Origin: Clostridia bacterium
GTDB taxonomy: Bacteria; Bacillota; Clostridia; Oscillospirales; Acutalibacteraceae
DNA: 64,000 nucleotides
Reading direction: 5' to 3'
NCBI GenBank assembly: GCA_017415025.1
Contig: JAFQJH010000001.1
Span: forward strand, 1 to 64,000
In this document: positions 25,216-33,490 of the stretch, piece by piece
Layout of the letters: every line of letters starts with the position of its first letter
Position numbering within the stretch: the stretch's first letter is position 1
The notes under the pieces: model-generated
Databases searched by the model: none
What the model saw: the letters and a program-made list of their open reading frames with translations, nothing else
What the model was told of the DNA's origin: nothing
Made by a program: the position numbers and the translations under genes

Positions 25216-26558
25216 AAAGAATTACGGCAATTTTAATCAGTGTCGCGGTGGTATTGACACTTGCGGCGTGCGGAAAGACCGACAATAAGCCCGATACAAA
25301 CGCACCGCAGGCGGGCACGGTTTATTTCCTTAATTTCAAGCCCGAGGTTGCGGATATTTATAAGGAAATAGCGGCAAAATATAAACAGGAAAAGGGTGTC
25401 GACGTCAAGGTTGTCACGGCGGCAAGCAATACCTACGAAACAACCCTCAAATCCGAAATTGCAAAAGCGGATGCGCCTACAATTTTCCAGATTAACGGCC
25501 CTGTCGGATACAGAGCGTGGAAAAATTACTGTGAGGATTTGTCCGACACCAAGCTTTATTCATACCTTACCGACAAGGATCTCGCGGTTAAGGACGACAA
25601 CGGTGTTTACGGCATTCCTTACGTTGTCGAGGGCTACGGAATTATTTATAACAATGCGATTATGCAAAAGTATTTTGCATTAAGGGATAAGGCGGTCAGT
25701 ATCTCAAAGGCGACGGATATCAAAGACTTTGAAACGCTCAAAGCCGTTGTCGAGGATATGACGAAGCACAAAAAGGAGCTCGGCATCGACGGCGTTTTTG
25801 CTTCAACCTCAATGGGAAGCGGCGAACAGTGGCGCTGGACAAACCACCTTGCGAGCGTGCCTGTTTATTACGAGATGAAGGAAGACTCCGACGATTCGAC
25901 AATCGTTTCAACTCTTGATGAGGAAGAAATTGATTTTTCGAATTCAAAGCAATTCCGTAACATCTTCGACCTTTATCTCAATAATTCCGTAACCGCAAAG
26001 GGTCTGCTTTCGGGCAAGACGGTTGATAATGCAATGGCTGAATTTGCGCTCGGCAAGGCGGCTATGGTGCAGAACGGTAACTGGGCTTGGGAGCAGATTG
26101 CAAACGTCGGCGGCAATGCTGTCAAGGCGGAGGACGTTAAGTATCTCCCGATTTACACCGGTGTTGAGGGCGAAGAAAAGCAGGGACTGTGCATCGGCAC
26201 GGAAAATTATCTCGCTATCAATAAAAATGCCTCCGCTGAGGACAAAAAGGCATCAATCGAATTTCTGGAATGGCTTTTCTCGAGCGAGACGGGTAAGGAT
26301 TACGTTGTGAATAAGCTTAAATTCATTTCACCGTTCAACACCTTCAAGGATGATGAAATGCCCGAGGACCCGCTTGCAAAAGAAATTCTGAGCTGGATGA
26401 AAAAAGATGTGAACAATCTCGAATGGACGTTCAACTCATTCCCGGGACAGCAGTTCAAGGATGATTTCGGCAACGCACTTCTCGAATACGTTCAGGGCTC
26501 AAAGGATTGGTCACACGTTGAAAAAACCTTCCGCACAAGCTGGAAGAACGAAAGATAA
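25212..26558 (+). CDS. Carbohydrate ABC transporter substrate-binding lipoprotein
   Basis: 448 residues, family 1 solute-binding protein. Lipobox LAAC at residues 17-20. The mature part has the usual order: VYFLNFKPEVADIYKEIAAKY, YGIPYVVEGYGIIYN, FALGKAAMVQNGNWAWEQI, and ENYLAINKNASAEDKKASIEFLEWLF. Anchored outside the membrane, it delivers sugar to the two permeases downstream. With malQ upstream, maltodextrin is the best guess; an aromatic-rich site cannot be judged from the sequence alone. Confidence 0.92.
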   Translation: MKRITAILISVAVVLTLAACGKTDNKPDTNAPQAGTVYFLNFKPEVADIYKEIAAKYKQEKGVDVKVVTAASNTYETTLKSEIAKADAPTIFQINGPVGYRAWKNYCEDLSDTKLYSYLTDKDLAVKDDNGVYGIPYVVEGYGIIYNNAIMQKYFALRDKAVSISKATDIKDFETLKAVVEDMTKHKKELGIDGVFASTSMGSGEQWRWTNHLASVPVYYEMKEDSDDSTIVSTLDEEEIDFSNSKQFRNIFDLYLNNSVTAKGLLSGKTVDNAMAEFALGKAAMVQNGNWAWEQIANVGGNAVKAEDVKYLPIYTGVEGEEKQGLCIGTENYLAINKNASAEDKKASIEFLEWLFSSETGKDYVVNKLKFISPFNTFKDDEMPEDPLAKEILSWMKKDVNNLEWTFNSFPGQQFKDDFGNALLEYVQGSKDWSHVEKTFRTSWKNER

Positions 26559-26581
26559 TTTGCTTAATTATGGAGGATAAA

Positions 26582-27418
26582 ATGGCACTGAAAAAATATT
26601 TTCCCGTTTTTGTTCTGCCCACTCTGGCAGCGTTTACAATAGCATTTGCAGTGCCGTTTATCCTCGGTCTGTTTTTATCCTTCACCGAATTTACGACCGT
26701 TATTGATGCGCAGTGGGTGGGCGTCTCGAATTATATCCGCGCTTTTTCAAATGCAGATTTTCTCAATGCCCTGTGGTTTACCGTGCGTTTTACCGTCGTT
26801 TCCGTAATTACCGTCAATGTGATTGCTTTTGCGCTCGCAACGCTTCTGACAAAGGGACTCAAGGGAACGAACATTTTCAGAACGACATTCTTTATGCCGA
26901 ATCTTATCGGCGGTATCGTCCTCGGCTATATATGGCAGCTCATCATTAACGGTGTTCTGCGCTTCTTTGACGTAACAATTACTTATGACCCGAAATACGG
27001 CTTCTGGGGACTTGTAATCCTTATGAATTGGCAGCTTATCGGCTATATGATGATAATTTACATCGCGGGTATACAGAATATTCCGACCGACCTGCAGGAT
27101 GCATCAAAGGTTGACGGTGCAAACCGATGGCAGACCCTGCGTAATGTTACAATTCCGCTTGTAATGCCGTCAATCACAATCTGTCTTTTTCTCACGATTA
27201 CAAATTCGTTCAAGCTCTTTGACCAGAACCTTGCCCTGACGGCAGGTGCACCGTCAAAGCAGACGGCGATGCTTGCACTTGATATATACAATACCTTCTA
27301 CGGCAGAATCGGCTGGGAGGGTGTCGGACAGGCGAAGGCTGTTATCTTCTTTGTGATTGTTGCTGTCATTTCGTTTATTCAGCTTGCTCTGACGCGCAGA
27401 AGGGAGATTGAGCAATGA
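26582..27418 (+). CDS. Carbohydrate ABC transporter permease (MalF type)
   Basis: 278 residues with six transmembrane helices. The EAA cytoplasmic loop reads LQDASKVDGANRWQTLRNVTIPLVMP, where it would contact the ATPase. It lacks the long periplasmic insertion of E. coli MalF, as in other Gram-positive CUT1 systems. ATG 26582 is preceded by TGGAGGATAAA; an in-frame ATG at 26570 lies upstream of that ribosome site. Overlaps the next permease gene by 4 bp. Confidence 0.92.
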   Translation: MALKKYFPVFVLPTLAAFTIAFAVPFILGLFLSFTEFTTVIDAQWVGVSNYIRAFSNADFLNALWFTVRFTVVSVITVNVIAFALATLLTKGLKGTNIFRTTFFMPNLIGGIVLGYIWQLIINGVLRFFDVTITYDPKYGFWGLVILMNWQLIGYMMIIYIAGIQNIPTDLQDASKVDGANRWQTLRNVTIPLVMPSITICLFLTITNSFKLFDQNLALTAGAPSKQTAMLALDIYNTFYGRIGWEGVGQAKAVIFFVIVAVISFIQLALTRRREIEQ

Positions 27419-28257
27419 GCACAAAAGAGAAAAATATGCTCGGCAGAACTCTGATTTATATCGTGCTGACGGTAATCGGAATTGCCTTTCTTTCACCGGT
27501 TTTCATTGTTCTGATCAATTCATTCAAGGGAAAGTTTTTTATCAGCGAAGAGCCGTTTTCTCTGCCCGATAAGGATACCTTTGCAGGTCTTGAAAACTAT
27601 GTCAGCGGACTTGAAAAAACGGGATTTTTCTCCGCCTTCGGCTGGTCACTTTTTATAACCGTATTTTCCGTACTGGCTATCGTGCTTTTCACCTCAATGA
27701 CAGCGTGGTACATTGTCCGGGTGAAAAACAAATTTACAAAAGCACTTTATTACGTTTTCGTCTTTTCAATGATAGTGCCTTTCCAGATGGTGATGTTCAC
27801 AATGACGAAAACTGCGGGTGAGCTGGGACTCGACACCCCGTGGGGTATCGTCCTCATCTATCTCGGCTTCGGCGCGGGACTTGCGGTGTTTATGTTCTGC
27901 GGATTTCTCAAAAGCGTACCGCTTGAAATCGAAGAGGCGGCGATGATTGACGGCTGTAACCCCGTGCAGACATTTTTTATGGTCGTCTTTCCTGTCCTTA
28001 AGCCGACGGCAATCACCGTTGCCATACTCAATGCTATGTGGATATGGAACGACTATCTTCTGCCGTATCTGCTCATCGGAAGTGAATATAAAACAATTCC
28101 CGTTGCCGTCCAATATCTGCGCGGCGGCTACGGCTCGGTGGATATGGGAGCTTTGATGGCGATGCTTGTGCTGTCAATTATTCCGATTATCATTTTCTAT
28201 CTTTTCTGTCAGAAATATATTATCAAGGGCATTGTTGCAGGAGCCGTGAAAGGATAA
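27415..28257 (+). CDS. Carbohydrate ABC transporter permease (MalG type)
   Basis: 280 residues, six transmembrane helices. The EAA loop is PLEIEEAAMIDGCNPVQTFFMVVFPVLKP. The C-terminus FCQKYIIKGIVAGAVKG is typical of MalG-family CUT1 permeases. It forms the membrane channel with the MalF-type partner encoded just upstream. Three bases separate it from the ATPase gene. Confidence 0.93.
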   Translation: MSTKEKNMLGRTLIYIVLTVIGIAFLSPVFIVLINSFKGKFFISEEPFSLPDKDTFAGLENYVSGLEKTGFFSAFGWSLFITVFSVLAIVLFTSMTAWYIVRVKNKFTKALYYVFVFSMIVPFQMVMFTMTKTAGELGLDTPWGIVLIYLGFGAGLAVFMFCGFLKSVPLEIEEAAMIDGCNPVQTFFMVVFPVLKPTAITVAILNAMWIWNDYLLPYLLIGSEYKTIPVAVQYLRGGYGSVDMGALMAMLVLSIIPIIIFYLFCQKYIIKGIVAGAVKG

Positions 28258-28260
28258 GCT

Positions 28261-29367
28261 ATGGCAAGTATCTCTCTGAAAAATATCTATAAAATCTTCG
28301 AGGACGGCACAACGGCGGTCAACGATTTTTCTCTTGAAATTGCCGACAAGGAGTTTATTATTCTCGTCGGTCCGTCGGGATGCGGAAAATCAACAACTCT
28401 GCGTATGATTGCAGGTCTTGAAAGCATTTCAAAAGGCGAGATGAAAATAGGGGACAGGACGGTCAATTCCGTTGCACCCAAGGACAGGGATATCGCAATG
28501 GTCTTTCAATCCTACGCTCTTTATCCGCATATGAGCGTTTACAGGAATATGGCTTTCGGACTTGAACTCAGGAAAGTTCCGAAGGACGAAATAGACAAGC
28601 GTGTGCGCGAGGCGGCAAAGATACTTGATATCGAGCACCTTCTAAAAAGAAAACCGCGCGCACTTTCGGGCGGACAGCGTCAGCGTGTTGCACTCGGCAG
28701 AGCGATGGTTCGCTCACCGTCGGTTTTTCTTCTTGATGAGCCTCTTTCTAACCTCGATGCCAAGCTGCGCACAACGATGCGTACCGAGATTAAAAAGCTT
28801 CATAAGCGACTCGGCACAACCTTTATCTACGTTACCCACGACCAGACGGAAGCGATGACGATGGGCGACAGAATCGTTGTTATGAAGGACGGTGTCATTC
28901 AGCAGGTTGATACACCGCAGAAGCTTTACGATAAGCCGTACAATATGTTTGTTGCAGGCTTCATCGGCTCACCGCAGATGAATTTTCTTGATGCCGTTGT
29001 CAGCATACGTGATTCGCAGATTTATCTCATTCTTGCGGATAACGAGATAAACGTCACGTCTGTTTTCAAAGACGAAAAGCGGATTTATAATTATGACGGC
29101 AAGCATGTCAAGCTCGGCATCCGTCCCGAGGATATAACGAATGATGCTGAATATGTTAAGAAAAATGCGGATAAGGTAATTACCGCAAGCCTCGAGGTTA
29201 ACGAAATGATGGGCAGTGAAACCTATCTCTATCTCGATTATTCGGGCGAAAAAATCGTCGCCCGTGTCAATGCGCCCGCAACCGAAGGCGAGGTAAATCT
29301 CCTCGCAATCAGAACAGACAAAATCCACCTCTTCGACCCCAAAACCACGATAAATATTTTGTTTTGA
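28261..29367 (+). CDS. Carbohydrate ABC transporter ATP-binding protein (MsmK/MalK type)
   Basis: 368 residues. Walker [11 protein letters not shown]-loop [13 protein letters not shown], signature [15 protein letters not shown], Walker [17 protein letters not shown] and the switch His in [10 protein letters not shown] are all intact. The C-terminal 130 residues form the OB-like regulatory domain of the MalK/MsmK group. Many Gram-positive sugar importers share one ATPase encoded elsewhere, so having a dedicated copy in the operon is worth noting. Last gene of the malQ operon. Confidence 0.94.
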   Translation: MASISLKNIYKIFEDGTTAVNDFSLEIADKEFIILVGPSGCGKSTTLRMIAGLESISKGEMKIGDRTVNSVAPKDRDIAMVFQSYALYPHMSVYRNMAFGLELRKVPKDEIDKRVREAAKILDIEHLLKRKPRALSGGQRQRVALGRAMVRSPSVFLLDEPLSNLDAKLRTTMRTEIKKLHKRLGTTFIYVTHDQTEAMTMGDRIVVMKDGVIQQVDTPQKLYDKPYNMFVAGFIGSPQMNFLDAVVSIRDSQIYLILADNEINVTSVFKDEKRIYNYDGKHVKLGIRPEDITNDAEYVKKNADKVITASLEVNEMMGSETYLYLDYSGEKIVARVNAPATEGEVNLLAIRTDKIHLFDPKTTINILF

Positions 29368-29421
29368 CAGAATAATTCTAATTTGTCTGGGTGTCCTATC
29401 AAAATATAAATGTTCATCCGA

Positions 29422-29492
29422 GTAGGGATGGGCCTCCCGGACCATCCGTGGATTCTGCTTTTTTCAGGACGGTCGAGGACGCCCGTCCCTAC
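29422..29492. repeat. Repeat module E (GTAGGGA...TCCCTAC)
   Basis: A 71-bp element with inverted termini GTAGGGA/TCCCTAC and imperfectly complementary flanks (GGATGGGC near the left, GCCCGTCC near the right). It shares the GTAGGG/CCCTAC ends with modules A and B but has a different interior. 29368-29421 holds nothing else identifiable. It starts the repeat cluster that continues to 30148. Confidence 0.65.
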
Positions 29493-29529
29493 GCGGCTTA
29501 TTGCAAATATCCCGATAAACTCCCAATTT

Positions 29530-29753
29530 GTCGGGATATTTTTCTTTTGCTGTTGCTAACTTTGAGCTGTCGCCCCTGAAAGGGGAGATGTCACGAAGTG
29601 ACAGAGGGGTTCGTTGCGAAGCAACGAGAAAAACAAGATAAATCAAAGAGCTTTTTGGTCGCTGACGCTCCACCCATCCGCCCTGTCGGGCACCTTCCCT
29701 TTCAGAGAAGGTTACTTGTCTTTAGATTGATTTAAAAATCAAAAGACTTCGAC
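29530..29753. repeat. Repeat module D, copy 2
   Basis: Highly similar over its full length to 18617-18837, differing by scattered substitutions and a few short indels. The hairpins are CCCCTGAAAGGGG, TGTCACGAAGTGACA and GTTGCGAAGCAAC. Flanked by the boundary motif AAACTCC(C)AATTT on both sides (29517 and 29754). Confidence 0.8.
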
Positions 29754-29788
29754 AAACTCCAATTTATCGAGCAAACAGAAATTCATTT

Positions 29789-29862
29789 CGTAGGGCACGG
29801 CGCTTGCGACGTGCCGAAGATTCAGCAAAAACGACGGCGTGTCTCAAGAGCCACGCCCTACG
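29789..29862. repeat. Repeat module A, copy 2
   Basis: CGTAGGGC...GCCCTACG element, nearly identical to 182-256. Confidence 0.75.
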
Positions 29863-29883
29863 CATTTTAATAAGATAGTGTCA

Positions 29884-29951
29884 GTAGGGGAACATAGTAT
29901 GCTCCCGAAAAATTACATCAAAATCCGCGGGCAGATGATATCTGCCCCTAC
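29884..29951. repeat. Repeat module B, copy 2
   Basis: GTAGGGG...CCCCTAC element, nearly identical to 278-345, with the same 21-bp spacing from module A. Confidence 0.75.
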
Positions 29952-30013
29952 CGCCTCAAATGAAACTCGCGCGGTAGGGCGGTGGCTTGCTGCCGCCGTT
30001 TATAATCGCGGCG

Positions 30014-30148
30014 CAGCCCCACAGCTTTTGCCGAAGGCAAATATTTCGCTTTGCGTAAGCAAAATTTCGCACACCGTAAGGTGTATTTAGCATCTGCGAC
30101 AGCAGATATTTAGCTGCAGAGGATTTCCTCTGCCCCATAAACTCCAAT
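30014..30148. repeat. Repeat module C, copy 2 (short hairpin array)
   Basis: Matches 607-739 almost base for base. In copy 1, 261 bp separate modules B and C; here only 62 bp do, so the array has gained or lost hairpin units between copies. Confidence 0.7.
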
Positions 30149-30167
30149 TTATCCAACAATCAAATAT

Positions 30168-30195
30168 AAAAAAGGAAGCAGAGCTCTCTGCTTCC
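30168..30195 (-). terminator. Terminator of the 95-residue gene
   Basis: GGAAGCAGAG/CTCTGCTTCC stem followed on the minus strand by TTTTTT, 12 bp beyond the stop. Confidence 0.85.
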
Positions 30196-30206
30196 TTTTC
30201 GTTTAT

Positions 30207-30494
30207 TTATAATACACCTCTGCGTCTTCTTGATTTATACAGCCTCGATATCCGGGGATAATCGGGATTTTTAAGATAAAGTGCAGAGCGCATCCGCTCA
30301 AAGGCATTATCCGCTTCGGGGTATATCAGCTTATTGCTTCCGATTTCCTCACGGATAAATGCATTATCATTTCTTTTTGTCCTGACAGATATCGGCTTCT
30401 GACGTGCTTCTTCAATTTCTTTTAAGTATATTTCATCGTTTTCTTCAAGCAGAAGATTGGCAATTTCTTTTAAAATCATTTTATCTTTTCCCAT
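30207..30494 (-). CDS. Orphan 95-residue protein downstream of a structured RNA
   Basis: A short soluble protein with no family I recognise. The N-terminal half is acidic and helical (ILKEIANLLLEENDEIYLKEIEEA), the C-terminus strongly basic (YKSRRRRGVL). ATG 30494 has GAGGTG at 5-bp spacing and the gene ends in a clean terminator, both of which support a real gene. Directly upstream, on the same strand, is a pseudoknotted RNA ending in its own terminator hairpin; the RNA may control this gene or be an independent sRNA. Confidence 0.6.
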   Translation of the reverse strand: MGKDKMILKEIANLLLEENDEIYLKEIEEARQKPISVRTKRNDNAFIREEIGSNKLIYPEADNAFERMRSALYLKNPDYPRISRLYKSRRRRGVL

Positions 30495-30509
30495 ATATTC
30501 ACCTCAAAT

Positions 30510-30652
30510 AAAAAAGTGTGAGCAACCGTAGCTACCCACACCGAAAAACGCAAACTCCGATTGCTGCTACACAAACTAGATTAGAATTAGCGCATTTCTG
30601 CCTACACTCACCTTAGTAGAGTTTGCGGTTTTACCGCCTACAAAATGAGTGT
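30510..30652 (-). ncRNA. Candidate pseudoknotted structured RNA with terminator
   Basis: On the minus strand these pairings nest: ACACTCA/TGAGTGT (30652-30646 with 30610-30604), inside it GTAG/CTAC (30641-30638 with 30618-30615), inside that GCGGT/ACCGC (30637-30625). The unpaired AAACTC beside it (30624-30619) is complementary to downstream GAGTTT (30557-30552), extendable to 9 bp, which makes a pseudoknot. The 3' end is an 11-bp hairpin (30516-30541) plus six Ts, an intrinsic terminator. I cannot assign a known family with confidence; the raiA RNA is one possibility. No transfer RNA or open frame explains it. 30653-30800 holds nothing else identifiable. Confidence 0.6.
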
Positions 30653-30810
30653 ATGAATAAGATTGTAAGATTATCCGTGGAAAAATACGCGAATCCTGTC
30701 AATTTTAACTATTAAGTTTGTGTAGCATATTCAGTATATCACAGAAAATTATTTATATCAATATTTTTTTGAAGCAAAAGACTTTGTTGTATAAATTCTT
30801 TGCCTTGATA

Positions 30811-30839
30811 TTGACTTTATTTTCCCATAGTGTTAAAAT
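30811..30839 (+). promoter_or_regulatory. rhaD promoter
   Basis: TTGACT at 30811-30816 and TAAAAT at 30834-30839 with a 17-bp spacer, 46 bp before the rhaD start. Confidence 0.7.
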
Positions 30840-30885
30840 CTATGCGGTAAAAATAAGTAATAATAAAAGACAAGGAGACGTTAAA

Positions 30886-31707
30886 ATGAGTATTCTTGAT
30901 TTAGATGTAATCAAAGGCTTTGTCCGCGTATGTGACGACGGTTATTCAGAGGGCTGGCACGAAAGAAACGGCGGTAACCTCTCATACCGTATGACAGCAG
31001 AAGAGGTAGAGGCTTGCAAGCCGTATTTCACTTACGAGAGACCGTGGGTAAATATGGGTGTTCAGGCAGATAACCTCAAGAACGAGTATTTTATGGTAAC
31101 AGGTACAGGTAAGTTCTTCCGCAACACAATTCTTGATCCTGCAGCTAATATCTGTATTGTTGAAATCAACGATGCAGGCGACAGCTACCGTATCGTATGG
31201 GGTCTTGTCAACGGCGGCGGTCCGACAAGCGAATTCCCGACTCACTTTATGAACCACAGCGTGCGTGTTGCCGCAACTGACGGCAAGTGCCGCGTTATCT
31301 ATCACGCACATCCCGTAAATATCATTGCTCTTACCTTCGTTCTTCCTCTCACTTCAGAGGCTTTCTCAAAGGTTCTCTGGCAGAGTATGACAGAGTGTCC
31401 GATCATCTTCCCGAACGGTGTCGGTGTTGTTGAATGGATGATTCCCGGCGGTGCTGAAATCGCACACAGAACCTGCGAGCTTCTCAAGACATACGATGCA
31501 GTTGTATGGGCTCACCACGGTCTTTTCGTATCAGGTGATACCTTTGACAATGCTTACGGTCTTATGCACACAATCGAAAAGTCAGCCGAGATTTACTGCA
31601 GAATTCTCTCTCTTGGTATGCCTATCCGTCAGACGATTGACGACAAGGGACTTGTTGATGTTGCTGCCGCTTACGGCCAGAAGCTCAATGCCGATCTCTT
31701 GAAATAA
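30886..31707 (+). CDS. rhaD: Rhamnulose-1-phosphate aldolase
   Basis: Class II aldolase of L-rhamnose breakdown, splitting rhamnulose 1-phosphate into dihydroxyacetone phosphate and lactaldehyde. 273 residues. Landmarks: GWHERNGGNLSYRM, YFMVTGTGKFFRN, PTSEFPTHF, the zinc histidines in YHAHPVNIIALT and VVWAHHGLFVSGDTFDNAYGLMHTIEKSAEIY. It stands alone: no rhaA, rhaB or rhamnose regulator is in the window. ATG 30886 has AAGGAGACG upstream. Confidence 0.92.
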   Translation: MSILDLDVIKGFVRVCDDGYSEGWHERNGGNLSYRMTAEEVEACKPYFTYERPWVNMGVQADNLKNEYFMVTGTGKFFRNTILDPAANICIVEINDAGDSYRIVWGLVNGGGPTSEFPTHFMNHSVRVAATDGKCRVIYHAHPVNIIALTFVLPLTSEAFSKVLWQSMTECPIIFPNGVGVVEWMIPGGAEIAHRTCELLKTYDAVVWAHHGLFVSGDTFDNAYGLMHTIEKSAEIYCRILSLGMPIRQTIDDKGLVDVAAAYGQKLNADLLK

Positions 31708-31709
31708 TT

Positions 31710-31733
31710 TAGACAAAATAGGTAAATTGTCTA
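31710..31733. promoter_or_regulatory. Inverted repeat abutting the -35 box of the Leu T-box operon
   Basis: TAGACAA (31710-31716) and TTGTCTA (31727-31733), perfect 7-bp arms 10 bp apart, ending one base before the -35 box. It could be an operator; it has no T-run that would make it a good rhaD terminator. Confidence 0.4.
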
Positions 31734-31762
31734 TTTACTTTCGTCATACTGCAATATATAAT
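31734..31762 (+). promoter_or_regulatory. Promoter of the Leu T-box operon
   Basis: TTTACT at 31734-31739 and TATAAT at 31757-31762 with a 17-bp spacer, just before stem I. Confidence 0.7.
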
Positions 31763-31769
31763 ATCTGCA

Positions 31770-32041
31770 ATATTGTTAAATGCGATGAAGATATTAAGTC
31801 TTTTCTGGATTTTTACAGAGAGCCGACGGTCGGTGCAAGTCGGTAAATGAAAGAACAGACAGTCTCGTATCTGAGCAGGGTTCCCTAACCGTTTTATACT
31901 GCATAAGGAGCCACGGCAAGCACCGTTACCAGAGCTTAGGATTTGAAAGAATCCGAAGAGTGGCCGTTTTTCGGCAATCCGGGTGGTACCACGGTAAATT
32001 TGTTTATCGTCCCTGAAGCACAAGTGTGTTTCAGGGATTTT
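31770..32041 (+). promoter_or_regulatory. T-box riboswitch, predicted Leu specifier (CUC)
   Basis: The T-box GGGTGGTACCACGG lies at 31981-31994, followed by the terminator TCCCTGAA...TTTCAGGGATTTT (32010-32041). Stem I: UGC/GCA base, GAUGA/GA kink-turn, AGAUA (31789-31793)/UAUCU (31868-31872), then the specifier loop. The distal AGAGAGCCGAC...GTCGG arm is canonical. The triplet one base before UAUCU is CUC (31864-31866), a leucine codon, by the same rule that yields UAC in the tyrS leader. It controls the two genes at 32073-35998. Confidence 0.9.
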
Positions 32042-32072
32042 CTAATTCTATCAACTTTTTAGGAGAATATTT

Positions 32073-33488
32073 ATGAGAAAGATTCGTGTATCAGATATTA
32101 CATTAAGAGAGTGTGCTAATTCTTCCGAGCACTCCTTGAGCTTTAAAGAAAAAATTGAAATAGCAAAGCTGATGGATAAGCTCCATTATGACAGCATCGA
32201 AATGCCTGAAATCAAAAATGTTTCTACCGATGTTCTCTTGATTAAGACTATCGCATCCCTTATGAAGTATACTCAGGTTGTCGTCCCTGTCGGCTTTACC
32301 GCAGAGGGAGTTGAAACTGCGTGGAACAGCGTGAAGGGTGCGGAAAAGCCTGCTCTCAAGGTCAGTGTTCCTGTTTCTGCTGTGCAGATGGAATACAAGT
32401 GCGGCAAAAAGCCTCCCGTTGTTAAGGATATGGCTGCATCTCTTGTTGCGGAATGTAAAAAGTATACCGATAATATCGAGTTTACTGCAGAGGATGCAAT
32501 GCGTGCGGAAAAGGATTTCCTTTATTCTGTCATCGCTTCTGCAATCGAAGCAGGTGCAACATCTGTTTGTGTCTGTGACTCCGAGGGCACAATGATGCCG
32601 TCAGAGCTTGCAGATTTTGTTAAGGATTTGTACGCGAACGTTCCTGCACTTGAGGGTGTTGTTCTTTCCGTTCAGATCAGCGACAATATGAATATGGCTG
32701 TCGCAAGTGCATTTGCCGCTGTCGGCGCAGGCGCAGGCGAAATCAAGACCGTTGCTGACGGCTTTGCTTTCCCGACAATCGAAAGCGTTATGAAGGTTTT
32801 GAAGCTCAGGGGAGACTCAATGGATGTTCAGAGCAAAATCCGCACAACTGAGCTTAACCGTGTTATCGGTCAGATGCAGAGAATGATCAGCACGACGAAG
32901 AGTGAAAATTCACCCTTCGAAAACGGTGTCAACGAGACTGCTGAGGCACTCACACTCGATAAGAACGATGATATTTCAACCGTTATCAAGGCGATCCGCA
33001 AAATCGGATATGACCTTTCCGAGGAGGATAACTCAAAGGTATACGATGCTTTCAAGCGCGTTGCCGCAAAGAAGGATTATGTCGGCACAAAGGAGCTCGA
33101 AGCGATCATCGCTTCAACAGCTCTTCAGGTACCGTCAACATATACAATCGAAAGCTACGTTATCAACAGCGGTAACGTAATCACCGCAACCGCAAACATC
33201 AAGCTCGTCAAGGACGGCGAAGCTGTCAGCGGTGTAAGCGTAGGTGACGGCCCGATTGATGCCGCATTCCTTGCAATTGAGCACATTGTCGGCCACCACT
33301 ATGAGCTTGACGATTTCCAGATCAAGTCTGTTACTGAGGGCCGCGAGGCTATGGGCTCGGCACTCGTAAAGCTCCGTTCTGCGAGCGGAAAGCTCTATTC
33401 GGGTACAGGCATTTCAACCGACGTTATCGGTGCAAGCATCCGCGCTTACGTCAGCGCACTCAATAAGATTGCTTACGAGGAGGAATAA
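32073..33488 (+). CDS. Isopropylmalate-synthase-like protein with degenerate metal site and intact LeuA regulatory domain
   Basis: 471 residues. Residues 1-270 are an HMGL/LeuA-type TIM barrel: VSDITLREC at 6-14 in place of D-TTLRDG, and ICDSEG-like VCDSEGTMMP at 167-176. The metal-binding HxH(N)D of the family is QISDN (201-205), so both His ligands are replaced, and the RDG aspartate is Glu. About 350-465 is the LeuA allosteric domain (GDGPIDAAFLAIEHI, GTGISTDVIGASIRAYVSALNK) with its motifs kept. It is therefore probably not an ordinary synthase. It may act as a leucine-sensing partner or use a different chemistry. First gene after the Leu T-box, 2 bp before the next gene. Confidence 0.8.
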   Translation: MRKIRVSDITLRECANSSEHSLSFKEKIEIAKLMDKLHYDSIEMPEIKNVSTDVLLIKTIASLMKYTQVVVPVGFTAEGVETAWNSVKGAEKPALKVSVPVSAVQMEYKCGKKPPVVKDMAASLVAECKKYTDNIEFTAEDAMRAEKDFLYSVIASAIEAGATSVCVCDSEGTMMPSELADFVKDLYANVPALEGVVLSVQISDNMNMAVASAFAAVGAGAGEIKTVADGFAFPTIESVMKVLKLRGDSMDVQSKIRTTELNRVIGQMQRMISTTKSENSPFENGVNETAEALTLDKNDDISTVIKAIRKIGYDLSEEDNSKVYDAFKRVAAKKDYVGTKELEAIIASTALQVPSTYTIESYVINSGNVITATANIKLVKDGEAVSGVSVGDGPIDAAFLAIEHIVGHHYELDDFQIKSVTEGREAMGSALVKLRSASGKLYSGTGISTDVIGASIRAYVSALNKIAYEEE

Positions 33489-33490
33489 AG

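Noticed and set aside
29464..29673. Open frame matching one at 18554-18757 (both start MERQRPKSSLIYLVFL)
   Set aside because: The identity comes from the two copies of repeat D read on the minus strand. No ribosome sites or conserved gene context.
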